Source of the DNA: Psychrobacter aquaticus CMS 56
GTDB taxonomy: Bacteria > Pseudomonadota > Gammaproteobacteria > Pseudomonadales > Moraxellaceae
Direction of reading: 5' to 3'
Assembly (NCBI RefSeq): GCF_000471625.1
Contig: NZ_AUSW01000030.1
Span: 62,001-126,000, forward strand
DNA: 64,000 nt
Shown: positions 31,801 to 41,229 of the stretch, piece by piece
Layout of the letters: each line of letters starts with the position of its first letter
Position numbering within the stretch: position 1 is the stretch's first letter
The notes under the pieces: generated by a model
The model's database searches: none
Told to the model about the DNA's origin: nothing
The model's input: only the letters and a program-made list of their open reading frames with translations
Translations under genes and position numbers: made by a program

Positions 31801-32850
31801 CGTCTGTTGCTCAGCTTGTGCGGCCTTTAACTTGTCGATCTCACCAATGACTTGCTGGCGCTGCTCATCGAGACTGGCCAATTGCTGCGCGGTAGCGGCC
31901 AGCTGCGAGGTTGCATCACTCAGTTTGTGCGCTGCTTGTTGATGGCTCAGCTGCTGCTGATAATGCGCACTTTGTGCCTCGTCTTTGAGCCATTGTTCTT
32001 GGTTAATATGAGCGGCCAGCTTATCTTGCTTGGCTTTTAGAGCCTCATAGTTGGATTGCAGCGTGACGACTTCAGCTGTGCTGCGCTCATGGGCGATTTT
32101 TTGTTGCTGCTGCGTATGTTTGGCTTGATATAACTGCTGAATGGCGAGCTGTTGCTTGATATCAGCCAGCTCAAGTGCAAGCGCTTCGTAACGCTGAGCA
32201 CTGGCGGCTTGTTTGGACAGCGTTTTTTGTTGGCGCACCAACTCGCTTTGCATATCATGCAGACGGGCTAGATTTTCTTGGGTTCTCTCAAGCTTTTTTT
32301 GGGTTTCTTCGCGGCGTGCCTGATAGCGTGAGACGCCAGCTGCTTCTTCGATAAATTCACGCAGTTGCATGGGGCTAGACTCGACGATACGCCCAATCAT
32401 GCCTTGTTCGATGACGGCATAACTGCGCGCCCCAAGCCCCGTTCCTAAGAATACATCGACCACGTCACGGCGACGACAGCGCGTCCCATTGATAAAGTAA
32501 TCCGAACGCCCCTCGAGATTAACCTGACGACGGACAGACAACTCTTGATAGAGATTGAACTCATGACGAATGCCATTTTGCTCATCTTGGGTATGCTCAA
32601 AGGTCAGCTCGACACTGGCGACACTTTTGGCCGCTTTGTCTTGCGTACCCGCAAAGATGACATCGCTCATCGCCCCGCCGCGTAATTGCTTGGCGGAGGT
32701 CTCGCCCAGCACCCAACGAATGGCGTCAATAACGTTGGATTTGCCACAGCCGTTTGGCCCGACAATGGCGGTGATACCATGACGAAAGGTAAATGTCGTT
32801 GGATTGGCAAAGGATTTAAAGCCTGCCAGCTTTAGAGATTTTAAACGCAT
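28831..32850 (-). CDS. smc: Chromosome segregation ATPase SMC (long form)
   Basis: Condensin ATPase that organises the chromosome. The product of 1339 aa exceeds the usual roughly 1170. An N-terminal ATPase half has Walker A GPNGCGKSNVIDAIRWVLGE (31-50). Two long Gln/Ala/Leu-rich coiled coils follow (about 170-520 and 790-1080). The C-terminal half has the signature LSGGEKTLTALSLIF and Walker B FCVLDEVDAPLDDANV. The central region (about 520-790) corresponds to the hinge but is poorly conserved, with Asn/Ser/His-rich insertions. Its excess length lies here. First gene of smc-zipA-ligA. Confidence 0.95.
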   Translation of the reverse strand: MRLKSLKLAGFKSFANPTTFTFRHGITAIVGPNGCGKSNVIDAIRWVLGETSAKQLRGGAMSDVIFAGTQDKAAKSVASVELTFEHTQDEQNGIRHEFNLYQELSVRRQVNLEGRSDYFINGTRCRRRDVVDVFLGTGLGARSYAVIEQGMIGRIVESSPMQLREFIEEAAGVSRYQARREETQKKLERTQENLARLHDMQSELVRQQKTLSKQAASAQRYEALALELADIKQQLAIQQLYQAKHTQQQQKIAHERSTAEVVTLQSNYEALKAKQDKLAAHINQEQWLKDEAQSAHYQQQLSHQQAAHKLSDATSQLAATAQQLASLDEQRQQVIGEIDKLKAAQAEQQTDLEKLRPQLADLTSKRDTYKRNEQPLQRAWHEAQHQLSRLQDKARTLEQQQAINEQAKRRHQQSHDKWQRRQQNWQHLWQQLEQSLSASHSAGAQDNSMAQVLPQTAEAQITALKKQLQQIERQQDSVEERLSELQPQAHDLQQRLKVQQRELSEQEKRHALLAGEYDTLHQILHPKPTPKSQQHANHAEASLDNNVTSSNVTNSYNELAITTLREQIELSATGQAHAQLLDSVLALWLDSHVLISHKRNCPSVDHGNADGNVNGSAQKITSLWQVLEHDLTDLLTYQNGQNQHINKKDKPSVETGHSLWLPIAQNASKESSFVSVLPDALSDSLSEELADKVWPLSELITQPTLALWQQCYLYTGQFDANNQQTLAALADVLKVLPVSAILLTADGWVISRQGTINLHKFAGAQAGQNDQNSHFLTQRLQQRTRLQALEELLEELETTIQDQQQLITKNQRDYDAVLVNIEETRAQAEQLTRDKHQCQQQLTTQHANAERAERLFADSQRLQADQTTLEQEQQELAQELQTLNHDEQRIQSELAALTSKIAEARSTSQQLQAERSELARTRQTDDDAWQTLQLRIQQSEMRLEHSVNSLARATQQHDQSRQSEQRLKADHKQQQNKLPTLQAALQKAQVARDAQQALLAERETALTALKQDYTEQQATLDTLQNALQTQQSTLAQHATELALSTARLDDASSQTQDALAAYHRLSDKDKTPSEVASQKTSVSNISVSNILADFIAHDRRVRPNKIAELESEYAKLEQQLGKIGAVNLAAVAELAEVNERLEPLAQQTSDIAASMDTLTQAIASIDETTKTLFMQTLDAVNNELANLFAKVFGGGQASLTLNTDDMPAHIPADKHKAEQWRAGLTLMAQPKGKRNSRLAVLSGGEKTLTALSLIFAIFKQHPAPFCVLDEVDAPLDDANVARFTSLIHELADDLQFIFISHNKLTMQIADELKGVTMPSAGISTLVSVSLDEAERYIAN

Positions 32851-32915
32851 GAAGGATCAGTAAACGTAGCAAAAACAGGCGGCTATTCTACCTGAAATTG
32901 GGGTGGGTTTTAGGG

Positions 32916-33857
32916 TTAAAGTGATAAGTTCATAAACGATTTTGATTGAAGACTCTGATTAAATCCTTGCAGCAGTTTTTGTTCTACTTGGCAGGTGTCA
33001 TTTTCTGCTAAGTAGCGATTATTGAACTCAATCAGTGACGACCACGTGATACTTGCCACTTCTAAATGATCCACTATTTCTAACAGCTCTTTTCTTAATA
33101 AGTGCTGATATTTTTTAGCTCTTTTGTGACATAGCGCCAGCTCTCGGTCGACTAGACGTTGCTTGTTATGCTCTAGCGCATTGCCACCAATGAATAACAG
33201 TAAAAACTTTGCGCCTTTATCGATAAAGCCTTTTTCTAACAAGTGCTCGTACATCAAGCAGTACTTTAGGAGTTGATCTGGGTTTTTCCTACCACTGAAT
33301 TTTAATTCGTTTGCTACCAGTACATTCAATTGATGGTTGTAGGCCAAATTGTCCATATACATCGCTTTTAGCTCTGTACTGGATTCAAATATACCGCTGT
33401 TGCCATGTGTCGACCATAACCCACTTGGCTCAAAGGTGATAAATTGCTGATAAAATAAGTCTAAATAGACGTCGCTACATAAACTCAGGAAAATATCGAA
33501 CTCTTTATTTAGATAGTCTTCAGAAAAAAACTTTACTCGGCGAATGGCCTCTCTAGCATTACAAATGCCTACCATTTGCATGGAATAAGTCTCTAGCTGC
33601 TCAGATTCAGTCATTTTTAGAGTGAGCTTTTTGATGACGGATTGTTCAACCTCTTCCAGATTTTTGCCTTCTAGCTCTGGATGGATAGCCCATTCAATAA
33701 TTTGGCGTACGTACTGCTTTTTACTGATACCTAAAATACGCTGCGGTTCCCATACCAAAAACTCTACCATATTAGATAGACCAGTCGTCCATGATATCTG
33801 GTCTTTTAGATGGCTAATCGAACCGAAAACACGGCGGTATTTTTCTGCTGCTTTCAT
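32916..33857 (-). CDS. Unrecognised protein with PD-(D/E)XK nuclease-like motif
   Basis: No named family recognised. The product of 313 aa is soluble, mixed helical, with no signal. Residues 162-222 fit a restriction-endonuclease-like core: helix with Asp169 (AMYMDN), strand LNVLVANELKF with Glu184-x-Lys186, then NPDQLLKY (Gln195, Tyr199), a typical following helix, and a hydrophobic strand KFLLLFIGG. This pattern is only suggestive. The N-terminal 150 residues, starting EKYRRVFGSISHLKDQ, could bind a partner or DNA. AGGA lies about 10 bases upstream of the ATG. It is a single gene between smc and a TSUP permease; no methylase or partner is nearby. Confidence 0.55.
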   Translation of the reverse strand: MKAAEKYRRVFGSISHLKDQISWTTGLSNMVEFLVWEPQRILGISKKQYVRQIIEWAIHPELEGKNLEEVEQSVIKKLTLKMTESEQLETYSMQMVGICNAREAIRRVKFFSEDYLNKEFDIFLSLCSDVYLDLFYQQFITFEPSGLWSTHGNSGIFESSTELKAMYMDNLAYNHQLNVLVANELKFSGRKNPDQLLKYCLMYEHLLEKGFIDKGAKFLLLFIGGNALEHNKQRLVDRELALCHKRAKKYQHLLRKELLEIVDHLEVASITWSSLIEFNNRYLAENDTCQVEQKLLQGFNQSLQSKSFMNLSL

Positions 33858-33908
33858 CTACTAGTGTTCCTATGTTGGCGTTATAGTTTTTACTAAAATT
33901 TTAAAATT

Positions 33909-34715
33909 CTACAACACCCCAATCCCACTTAACAACAACTGCCCACCTGCAAATAATAACAGCACGCCAAAGGCACGCTTAAGCGTGAGTGCAGGCAACA
34001 CATGGGCAAGCTTGGCGCCCACTTTTGCCGTAGCGAAGCTGACTGCTGAAATACACAAAAACCCTGTGATATGCACAAACCCTATCGTGCCCTCAGGCAG
34101 ATTGACCACGTCTTGACCGAACCATGCAAATCCAGCTGCGCCAGCCAGTGCAATTGGCAAACCACAAGCCGCTGAAGTACCGACCGATTGTTTCATCGGC
34201 AGTCCTGCCCAGTTTAAAAACGGCACGGTCAAACTGCCACCGCCGATACCAAAAATAGACGACGCCATACCAATGCCCGTACCTGCGCCAAACTGTATCC
34301 CAGCTGACGGTAACGGCTTACCGAGCTGCTCTTTATTAGATAAAAACAGCATCTTAAAAGCGACCAATAATGCGCCCATGCCGATAATCGCCTGCAACGC
34401 CTTACCATCAATCATATCAGCGACACCAGCACCCACCAGACTACCGATGACCAAGCCCAGTGCCATTTTGCGCCAGACTTCCCAGCGCACACCGCCGCGT
34501 TTATTGTGGGCAGTGAGCGAGCTGATCGAAGTCACGACGATGGTCGCCAGTGACGTGCCGATGGCCAAATGGGTCACCACTTCTGGCGAAAAATCGTAAG
34601 CAGTAAAAATCCATACCAGTGCTGGTACGATAATCATGCCCCCACCGATACCAAACAAGCCAGCACTAACCCCAGCAAACGCCCCTGCAATCACGAACCA
34701 TACATATAACATCAT
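33909..34715 (-). CDS. TSUP-family (TauE/SafE) membrane permease
   Basis: An inner membrane protein of 268 aa with about eight hydrophobic helices and the internal duplication of the TauE/SafE family: GAFAGVSAGLFGIGGGMIIVPAL at the N-terminus and GIGMASSIFGIGGGSLTVPFLNW in the second half. Members export or import sulfur-containing or organic anions; the substrate here is unknown. It is divergent from birA, with 84 bp between. Confidence 0.9.
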   Translation of the reverse strand: MMLYVWFVIAGAFAGVSAGLFGIGGGMIIVPALVWIFTAYDFSPEVVTHLAIGTSLATIVVTSISSLTAHNKRGGVRWEVWRKMALGLVIGSLVGAGVADMIDGKALQAIIGMGALLVAFKMLFLSNKEQLGKPLPSAGIQFGAGTGIGMASSIFGIGGGSLTVPFLNWAGLPMKQSVGTSAACGLPIALAGAAGFAWFGQDVVNLPEGTIGFVHITGFLCISAVSFATAKVGAKLAHVLPALTLKRAFGVLLLFAGGQLLLSGIGVL

Positions 34716-34799
34716 TGCTTTAACCCTTTGTGATACTCATCTTTTATCAAGTTCACTTTTATATCATAATGACTCGCACACTCGCCCAATGAATGGCGT

Positions 34800-35894
34800 T
34801 TGCCAAATCATCACTTGACCTTTATGCTGTTTGATATTGAAAAATCGCTCAGTATATCAAAGATTACTCATGCTACATTAACCACATCGACCAAACTTAT
34901 GCCGCAATCTGCCAATTCCTCTGACTACCTAGTCAATTCCGAGCTAGTCAACACCAAATCTTACCATCTTGACCATTTACCTGAGCTCAACCATCGTCAT
35001 CTTGACAGTAGCGGCTCTACCAATAGCGAGCTCATCGCAGCGCTGCAAGATGGCACTTTAAATCCTGCCAAGATGCACCTATTGACCGCCGAGACTCAAA
35101 GCTCAGGTCGGGGACAGCATGGACGTTCGTGGCAATCACCGCGTGGCAATGTCTATCTGTCGTTGTATCATCCCGTGCACATGCCGATTAGCGGACTGCT
35201 GTCGTTAATCATCGGTGTTGAGCTGGCAAAAATGCCCATCATCCAAACCCTAAACGAGCAACTACAGGCGCAAGGGCTGACACCCATCGGTGTAAAGTGG
35301 GCGAACGATTTGGGCTTTTATCAGCAAGCGCAGCGGCATAAAGAGCCATCTGCGTTGGATAACTCTGCACTGGATCAGCAAACACTGCCTTTTCATAAAC
35401 TTGCGGGTATTTTGATAGAGCCAGTCATGCAAGCTGGTAAGTTGGTCGGCGTGGTGATGGGCATAGGCTTAAACGTAAAAGCCACACCAAAACTAACCGC
35501 GCAGACCTGCGAAGGCATGAGTTATCAGGCGATTAGTTTACAGGATATTTGTAAGATGCTAACGCCACAAGCAGAGGCTATCACTCTACCCAGCTTACGC
35601 GCGCTCTATGAGCAAATGAGCAAGGCCCTGATGGCAGCGATGACACGATTTGAGCATTTGGCATTAGAAGCCCCCACTGGTCATGGCTATTACTTAGAGC
35701 GTTTTTTACAGCAATTTGACGCGATGGACGCACTGGCTGGTCTGCGCTTGCGCGTCACCCAAGAGTATAATAATAAGGAGCAAGTCGTTACGGGTCATGC
35801 TTGCGGTATCGATACACATGGTTGTTTGCAATTGCGCCAAGATAACGGTAAGATTTCTGCGCTTTTTACCGGACGCATTGACGTTATTTATTAG
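34800..35894 (+). CDS. birA: Biotin--[acetyl-CoA-carboxylase] ligase, no DNA-binding domain
   Basis: Biotin protein ligase, which activates biotin as biotinyl-AMP and attaches it to carrier lysines. Here this would include the methylcrotonyl-CoA carboxylase alpha subunit encoded nearby. The product of 364 aa has GSTN (about 72-75), the biotinyl-AMP loop GRGQHGRSWQSPRGN, VKWANDL, KLAGILIE and GIGLNV. The roughly 60 residues before the catalytic core show no helix-turn-helix, so it is not a repressor of the E. coli type. The start is uncertain: ATG at 34800, 34824 or 34899, none with a clear ribosome site. coaX follows by 90 bp. Confidence 0.9.
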   Translation: MPNHHLTFMLFDIEKSLSISKITHATLTTSTKLMPQSANSSDYLVNSELVNTKSYHLDHLPELNHRHLDSSGSTNSELIAALQDGTLNPAKMHLLTAETQSSGRGQHGRSWQSPRGNVYLSLYHPVHMPISGLLSLIIGVELAKMPIIQTLNEQLQAQGLTPIGVKWANDLGFYQQAQRHKEPSALDNSALDQQTLPFHKLAGILIEPVMQAGKLVGVVMGIGLNVKATPKLTAQTCEGMSYQAISLQDICKMLTPQAEAITLPSLRALYEQMSKALMAAMTRFEHLALEAPTGHGYYLERFLQQFDAMDALAGLRLRVTQEYNNKEQVVTGHACGIDTHGCLQLRQDNGKISALFTGRIDVIY

Positions 35895-35984
35895 GTTTAA
35901 ATTGCTTATCTAACGAGCACTTACGTGAGTCAAGTATCCACTTGGTCTATTGATAATCGATTCACTGTATATAAAGGGAATTTT

Positions 35985-36713
35985 ATGCTCTGGCTTGATC
36001 TTGGAAACACTCGTCTGAAATATTGGCTCACTGATGATATCGGGCAAATAGTCGCACATGATGCCAAGCAGCATTTGCAAGCGCCTGCCGAATTATTGAT
36101 GGGTCTGACTGATCGCTTTGAGCGTTATGCGCCGGACTTTATTGGCATTTCATCTGTACTAGGTAATGACCTAAATATTAAGATTTCAGAGACCTTAAGC
36201 CGTCTAAATATTCCTTTTGAATTTGTTCATGTCGATGCAGCACATCCGCTCATGAAGAGTGCTTACAATGACCGACAGCTGGGCTGTGATCGCTGGCTAC
36301 AAATGCTCGGCGCGGTTGATAAGAAAAAGCGACAATGTATCATCGGCTGCGGTACGGCAGTGACAATTGATTTGATCGACCATGCTGAGCATTTGGGCGG
36401 TTATATTTTTCCCAATATCTATCTGCAACGTGAGTCGTTGTTTTCTGGCACCAAGCAAATCACCATTTCTAACGGTACTTTTGATAGTATTGGCCAAGGG
36501 CTGACCACACAAGATGCGGTACATCGCGGGATATTATTGTCGATTGTCGGGGCAATCAACGAGATTAGCCATAGACATCCAAACTTTGAATTAATCATGA
36601 CTGGCGGTGATGCGCCCATCATCGCCCAGCACATCAATCGTCCAGTGCGCCTGCGTGATGATTTATTGTTAAATGGATTAGCACGATATTTTGATCATAC
36701 CAAACAGTTATAG
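35985..36713 (+). CDS. coaX: Type III pantothenate kinase
   Basis: Phosphorylates pantothenate, the first committed step of CoA synthesis; coaD of the same pathway is at 15 kb. The product has 242 aa from the ATG at 35985, which has AAGGGA about 6 bases upstream. A frame from 35925 has no site and adds 20 unconserved residues. ASKHA-fold motifs are LWLDLGNTRLKYW (phosphate 1), GCDRWLQMLGA, GCGTAVTIDLID and GLTTQDAVHRGI, with LIMTGGDA near the end. The birA-coaX pairing is common in bacteria. Confidence 0.93.
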   Translation: MLWLDLGNTRLKYWLTDDIGQIVAHDAKQHLQAPAELLMGLTDRFERYAPDFIGISSVLGNDLNIKISETLSRLNIPFEFVHVDAAHPLMKSAYNDRQLGCDRWLQMLGAVDKKKRQCIIGCGTAVTIDLIDHAEHLGGYIFPNIYLQRESLFSGTKQITISNGTFDSIGQGLTTQDAVHRGILLSIVGAINEISHRHPNFELIMTGGDAPIIAQHINRPVRLRDDLLLNGLARYFDHTKQL

Positions 36714-36742
36714 TAATTTTAATAGCCTTATAAAAGAGAAAT

Positions 36743-36779
36743 AAAAAAGCAGTACGTGTGATGCGTACTGCTTTTTTAA
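36743..36779. terminator. Bidirectional terminator, coaX / isovaleryl-CoA dehydrogenase
   Basis: AAAAAAGCAGTACG and CGTACTGCTTTTTTA form a 14-bp stem with a 7-base loop between converging genes. Confidence 0.92.
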
Positions 36780-36808
36780 TAAAATATAAATTTGTTTTAC
36801 TATAATGT

Positions 36809-37996
36809 TTACTTGGTTTCGTTAAACAGCTCACGACCGATTAGCATACGGCGAATCTCGCTAGTGCCTGCGCCAATCTCATACAGCTTGGCATCGCGCC
36901 AAAAACGACCAAGCGGATACTCATTGGTATAGCCATTACCACCAAATATTTGAATACCCTCGCCCGCCATCCATGTTGCTTTTTCGGCACACCATAAGAT
37001 CACGCTGGCACAATCTTTACGCACTTCTCTGCTGTGACCGGCACCGCGTGCGTCCAACATATCGAGGTTTTTACCGACGGTGTATAAAAAACTGCGACCT
37101 GCTTGCAATATGGTATACATATCAGCCACTTTGCCTTGGATTAATTGAAACTCGCCAATCGCTTGTCCAAATTGCTTACGATCATGAATATAAGGCACGA
37201 CGTTGTCCATCACCGCTTGCATGATGCCGATAGGACCTGCGGCCAGTACAGCACGCTCATAATCAAGTCCACTCATGAGCACTTTGACGCCTTCATTAAG
37301 GCCGCCTAAGATATTCTCCTGTGGCACTTCGACATTGTCAAAAGTCATCTCGCCCGTGTGGCTACCGCGCATACCGAGCTTGTCGAGCTTTTGTGCCGTA
37401 CCAAAGCCTGCCATGCCTTTTTCAATGATAAAAGCCGTCATGCCTTTCGCGCCCAGCTCAGGATTGGTCTTGGCATAGACCACCATCACATCAGCATCAG
37501 GGCCGTTAGTAATCCACATTTTGCTGCCGTTTAGCACATAATGACCGTCTTTTTCTTCGGCTTTTAACTTCATGCTGACGACGTCAGAGCCAGCCCCGGT
37601 TTCACTCATTGCCAGCGCCCCGATGAACTCGCCACTGACCAGCTTGGGCAGATATTTTTGTTTTTGTGCCTCAGAGCCATTGCGTTTGATTTGGTTGATA
37701 CACAGATTAGAGTGTGCGCCATAGCTAAGCGCCACCGAGGCCGAAGCTCGGCTGATTTCTTCCATGGCGACCATATGAGCTACGTAACCCATGTTAGAGC
37801 CGCCGTACTCTTCGGGGACGGTGATGCCATGTAGGCCAAGCTCGCCCATCTTTTGCCAAAGATCCATGGGAAACTGATCGCTACTGTCGATTTCGCTGGC
37901 ACGTGGGGCGATTTCGTTTGCTGCAAACTGCTGAACGACATCGCGTAACGCATCGATATCTTCACCAAGCTGAAAATTCAATCCAAGTAAACTCAT
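36809..37996 (-). CDS. liuA: Isovaleryl-CoA dehydrogenase
   Basis: FAD enzyme oxidising isovaleryl-CoA to 3-methylcrotonyl-CoA in leucine degradation. The product has 395 aa from the ATG at 37996, which has AAAGGA 6 bases upstream; the ATG at 38002 directly abuts that site. Acyl-CoA dehydrogenase traits include [32 protein letters not shown], the catalytic Glu in [13 protein letters not shown] at the position specific to isovaleryl-CoA dehydrogenases, and [20 protein letters not shown]. Last gene of the liu-type block, 41 bp after the HMG-CoA lyase gene. Confidence 0.94.
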   Translation of the reverse strand: MSLLGLNFQLGEDIDALRDVVQQFAANEIAPRASEIDSSDQFPMDLWQKMGELGLHGITVPEEYGGSNMGYVAHMVAMEEISRASASVALSYGAHSNLCINQIKRNGSEAQKQKYLPKLVSGEFIGALAMSETGAGSDVVSMKLKAEEKDGHYVLNGSKMWITNGPDADVMVVYAKTNPELGAKGMTAFIIEKGMAGFGTAQKLDKLGMRGSHTGEMTFDNVEVPQENILGGLNEGVKVLMSGLDYERAVLAAGPIGIMQAVMDNVVPYIHDRKQFGQAIGEFQLIQGKVADMYTILQAGRSFLYTVGKNLDMLDARGAGHSREVRKDCASVILWCAEKATWMAGEGIQIFGGNGYTNEYPLGRFWRDAKLYEIGAGTSEIRRMLIGRELFNETK

Positions 37997-38037
37997 AACC
38001 ATTCCTTTTTTTAGTATTTAATTTTTCCAATAATTTT

Positions 38038-38958
38038 TTAAGACTCACGTTTATTGATTAAGGTACGAGCCACGTTTGAGCCATTTGGACGTCCTAAAAA
38101 CGCGCTAATACGCTCACCAGCCACGACCAATTTATCCAAATCAATACCTGTACTGATTCCCATGCCATGCAGCATATAAACCACATCTTCGGTCGCGACA
38201 TTGCCTGTCGCTCCTTTGGCATATGGACAGCCGCCCAGTCCAGCAACGGACGTATCAAATTCACTGACACCCATTTGTAAGGCAGCCAAGGTATTGCTTA
38301 ATGCCTGACCGTAAGTATCATGAAAATGACCCGATAACATCGTAATATCAGCATACTCAAGCGCCGCTTGTAGCGCCCGCTGTACTTTGAGCGGGGTACC
38401 GACACCGATCGTATCAGCGATACCAATTTGCTCTGAGCCAATCTCAATCAAACGTTTGGTCACATAGGCCACTTGGCTGGGATCGATCTCGCCTTCATAA
38501 GGGCAGCCAACCGTACAAGAGATGACGCCGCGCACTTTGATGCCTTGTGCTTTAGCCGCCGCTGCAACAGGCGCAAAACGCTCAATGCTTTCATCGATAC
38601 TACAGTTGATGTTCTTTTGACTAAAGGTCTCACTGGCTGAACCAAAGATAACGATTTCATCAGGACGATGTATGATGGCATTGTCAAAACCACGCATATT
38701 GGGCACCAATACCGAGTAACAAACCTCTGCATGACGTGTGGGCGCTAACGCTTCGAGTAGCGCGCTATTGTCACCCATTTGCGGCACCCATTTTGGCGAA
38801 ACAAAACTGGTGACCTCTAATTTTTTGATACCTGCCGCGATTAAGTCATCAATCAAAGTTTGCTTGATTGCCGTCGGCACTGTCATCGATTCGTTTTGCA
38901 GGCCATCGCGCGGACTGACATCAACGATTGAGACGTGGTCTGGATACGAATGGCTCAT
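38038..38958 (-). CDS. liuE: Hydroxymethylglutaryl-CoA lyase
   Basis: Cleaves HMG-CoA to acetoacetate and acetyl-CoA, the final leucine step. The product of 306 aa is a TIM-barrel with VSPRDGLQNE at the N-terminus (catalytic Arg-Asp), LEVTSFVSPKWVPQM, SGHFHDTYGQALSN with metal-binding His residues, and the signature loop VAGLGGCPYAKGATGN carrying the active-site Cys. It is encoded 11 bp after the carboxylase alpha-subunit gene, clearly in the same operon. Confidence 0.95.
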   Translation of the reverse strand: MSHSYPDHVSIVDVSPRDGLQNESMTVPTAIKQTLIDDLIAAGIKKLEVTSFVSPKWVPQMGDNSALLEALAPTRHAEVCYSVLVPNMRGFDNAIIHRPDEIVIFGSASETFSQKNINCSIDESIERFAPVAAAAKAQGIKVRGVISCTVGCPYEGEIDPSQVAYVTKRLIEIGSEQIGIADTIGVGTPLKVQRALQAALEYADITMLSGHFHDTYGQALSNTLAALQMGVSEFDTSVAGLGGCPYAKGATGNVATEDVVYMLHGMGISTGIDLDKLVVAGERISAFLGRPNGSNVARTLINKRES

Positions 38959-38969
38959 TTTTTATCCTT

Positions 38970-41078
38970 TTACTGATTATCGTCACTATCAATACGCAGT
39001 AGCTCATCGCCATCAGCGACCAAATCGCCCGCTGCAAATAACAACTCTGCGACCACGCCATCAGTCGGTGCAGTAATGGTATGTTCGATTTTCATGGCTT
39101 CGATGATGGCGAGCGGCTCGCCTTTTTTGACGCTGTCACCCACATCCACCTTAAAGGCAACTACCTGACCGGGCATTGGTGATTTCAGACTACCAACCGC
39201 TGCCGTATCCTCACCCACGTGCGCCATGATATCAATCAGTGCAATCTCATCGCGTCCGCTATCGGTAAAGACATAAACGTTCTCATTGCGTACCCAACTT
39301 TGGGCGCTGATACGAGCACCATCTAACCACAAAGTATGATTGTGGGCATCACCGCTGGCATAGCTCACTTGTCCTGCATAAACCGTTTCGGTTTGGGCAG
39401 CTACATTGATGTTGCTATTATCCTGCGCATTAGCAATTTCTTTTTCAATAACAAGCGTAAAGCTATTGGGATTTTCGCTACCTTTTTTACTGTCAGAGCA
39501 GCTCGCATTGTGCCAATTGCTGATGCGAGCGCGGTATGACTGTTCATCATAAAGCAAGCTAAACGATCTTGTGTAATCACTATAGGCACGAAAGCCTGTC
39601 GCCTGACTAAACGGATCTGAATCTGCGCTTTGCGTCGCCGCTTCATTGGCAAGCTGCTGGGCAATAGCCGTCACCGCCAGTGTCGATAAGTTAAGTGAAT
39701 GCTGATTAAAAAGCACCTCTCGCTCGCGCTCAATCAATGCAGTATCTAGATTGGCGTTGCTAAACGAATCCGTATTGAGAATATAACGCAAAAACGCCAC
39801 GTTGTTTGGTAAACCAACGATACGCGTTTGTGCCAGTGCTCGATCAAGCTTAGCCAACGCTTGCTCACGTGTGGGTGCATGAACGATGAGCTTGGCAATC
39901 ATCGAGTCGTAGAACGGACTAATCACATCGCCCTCGCGTACTCCGTCATCGATACGTATGTCTGCGATGTTAAAAGTGCTGTGCTCAGGTTTTTGATATG
40001 TAAATAACGTCCCTGTCGCTGGTAAGAAATTATTGTCAGGATTTTCAGCACAGATCCGCGCTTCAATCGCATGACCGTTAATCGCCAGTTCGTCTTGCGT
40101 TTTTGGCAATGGCTGACCTGCCGCTACCAATAACTGCCACTCAACCAAATCTACGCCCGTGATAGCCTCACTCACAGGATGCTCAACTTGCAGACGCGTA
40201 TTCATCTCCATGAAATAAAAATTCATAGAATCTTCGCGCTGCTCAACGATAAACTCAACCGTACCTGCACCGACGTAATCAACCGCGCGCGCTGCTTCAA
40301 TCGCCGCTGTGCCCATCGCCTCACGCATCGAGGCATCAACACCGGGCGCGGGCGCTTCTTCTAAGACCTTTTGATGGCGACGCTGTACCGAACAATCGCG
40401 CTCAAACAGATGCACATAATTGCCATGCGTATCACCAAACACTTGGATTTCGATATGGCGTGGTTTTAGGGCGTATTTTTCGACCAATACTTGATCATTA
40501 CCAAAGCTGGTAATCGCTTCACGGCGACAGGAGTCTAACAAATCCATAAAATCACTGCTTTGCTCAACGATACGCATGCCTTTACCGCCGCCGCCCGCGC
40601 TCGCTTTGATTAAGACTGGATAGCCAATAGCATCTGCTTGCTGCTGTAAAAACGCCGCATCCTGATTGTCGCCATGATAGCCTGGTATCAAAGGGACACC
40701 AGCAGCTTCCATCAAACGCTTGGATTCAGACTTGCCGCCCATCGCACGAATAGCGTCAGCTGAGGGACCGATAAAGACCAAACCAGCATCCTGACACGCT
40801 TGCGCAAAGTCCGCGTTTTCACTTAAGAACCCATAACCTGGGTGTATCGCCTGTGCGCCCGTTTTTTGAGCAATAGCGATGATGGCATCACCTTTTAGAT
40901 AACTGTCTTTGGGCGCTGAACCACCCAAATATATGGCTTCATCACAGACTGCCACATGTTTGGCCTCGCGGTCAGCATCAGAATAAACAGCAACGGTACG
41001 GATACCCAGACGCTTGGCAGTTGCGGCCACTCGGCAGGCAATCTCGCCACGGTTGGCAATGAGAATTTTAGAAAACAT
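38970..41078 (-). CDS. liuD: Methylcrotonyl-CoA carboxylase, biotin-containing alpha subunit
   Basis: Carries the biotin carboxylase and biotin carrier functions that carboxylate 3-methylcrotonyl-CoA to 3-methylglutaconyl-CoA with the beta subunit. The product of 702 aa has an N-terminal biotin carboxylase (about 1-450: ILIANRGEIACRV, IKASAGGGGKGMRIV, FIEMNTRLQVEHPVSE-type block as FMEMNTRLQVEHPVSEAITG). A linker domain follows, then a C-terminal biotinyl domain with Lys663 in EAMKIEHT. The usual AMKM is AMKI here. It probably needs the BirA encoded at 35 kb. Confidence 0.95.
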   Translation of the reverse strand: MFSKILIANRGEIACRVAATAKRLGIRTVAVYSDADREAKHVAVCDEAIYLGGSAPKDSYLKGDAIIAIAQKTGAQAIHPGYGFLSENADFAQACQDAGLVFIGPSADAIRAMGGKSESKRLMEAAGVPLIPGYHGDNQDAAFLQQQADAIGYPVLIKASAGGGGKGMRIVEQSSDFMDLLDSCRREAITSFGNDQVLVEKYALKPRHIEIQVFGDTHGNYVHLFERDCSVQRRHQKVLEEAPAPGVDASMREAMGTAAIEAARAVDYVGAGTVEFIVEQREDSMNFYFMEMNTRLQVEHPVSEAITGVDLVEWQLLVAAGQPLPKTQDELAINGHAIEARICAENPDNNFLPATGTLFTYQKPEHSTFNIADIRIDDGVREGDVISPFYDSMIAKLIVHAPTREQALAKLDRALAQTRIVGLPNNVAFLRYILNTDSFSNANLDTALIEREREVLFNQHSLNLSTLAVTAIAQQLANEAATQSADSDPFSQATGFRAYSDYTRSFSLLYDEQSYRARISNWHNASCSDSKKGSENPNSFTLVIEKEIANAQDNSNINVAAQTETVYAGQVSYASGDAHNHTLWLDGARISAQSWVRNENVYVFTDSGRDEIALIDIMAHVGEDTAAVGSLKSPMPGQVVAFKVDVGDSVKKGEPLAIIEAMKIEHTITAPTDGVVAELLFAAGDLVADGDELLRIDSDDNQ

Positions 41079-41094
41079 AACGATCCCTGTATCT

Positions 41095-41201
41095 TATAGT
41101 TGGCTCAATTTAAAAGCGTTACAAAGCAACCGAGTGTAGAGGTATCTGTGATACTTAAAACGAGGTTAACGCTGTCATTCTTTTATAATGATTTGACTAT
41201 A
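41095..41201. repeat. TATAGTC-bounded repeat, short copy 5
   Basis: A 107-bp element in the liuC-liuD gap. The left end TATAGTTGGCTCAATTTAAA and the complement of the right end, TATAGTCAAATCATTATAAA, match imperfectly. The TTGCTTGCTGTGCC core is missing, so this is a deleted or different subtype. Confidence 0.6.
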
Positions 41202-41229
41202 TTGTTTTTATTTGACGTCTTGTCTACGA

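Noticed and set aside
30000-32300. Repetitive Gln/Ala-rich sequence in smc as a DNA tandem repeat
   Set aside because: It encodes coiled coil with irregular codons; no regular DNA period is visible.
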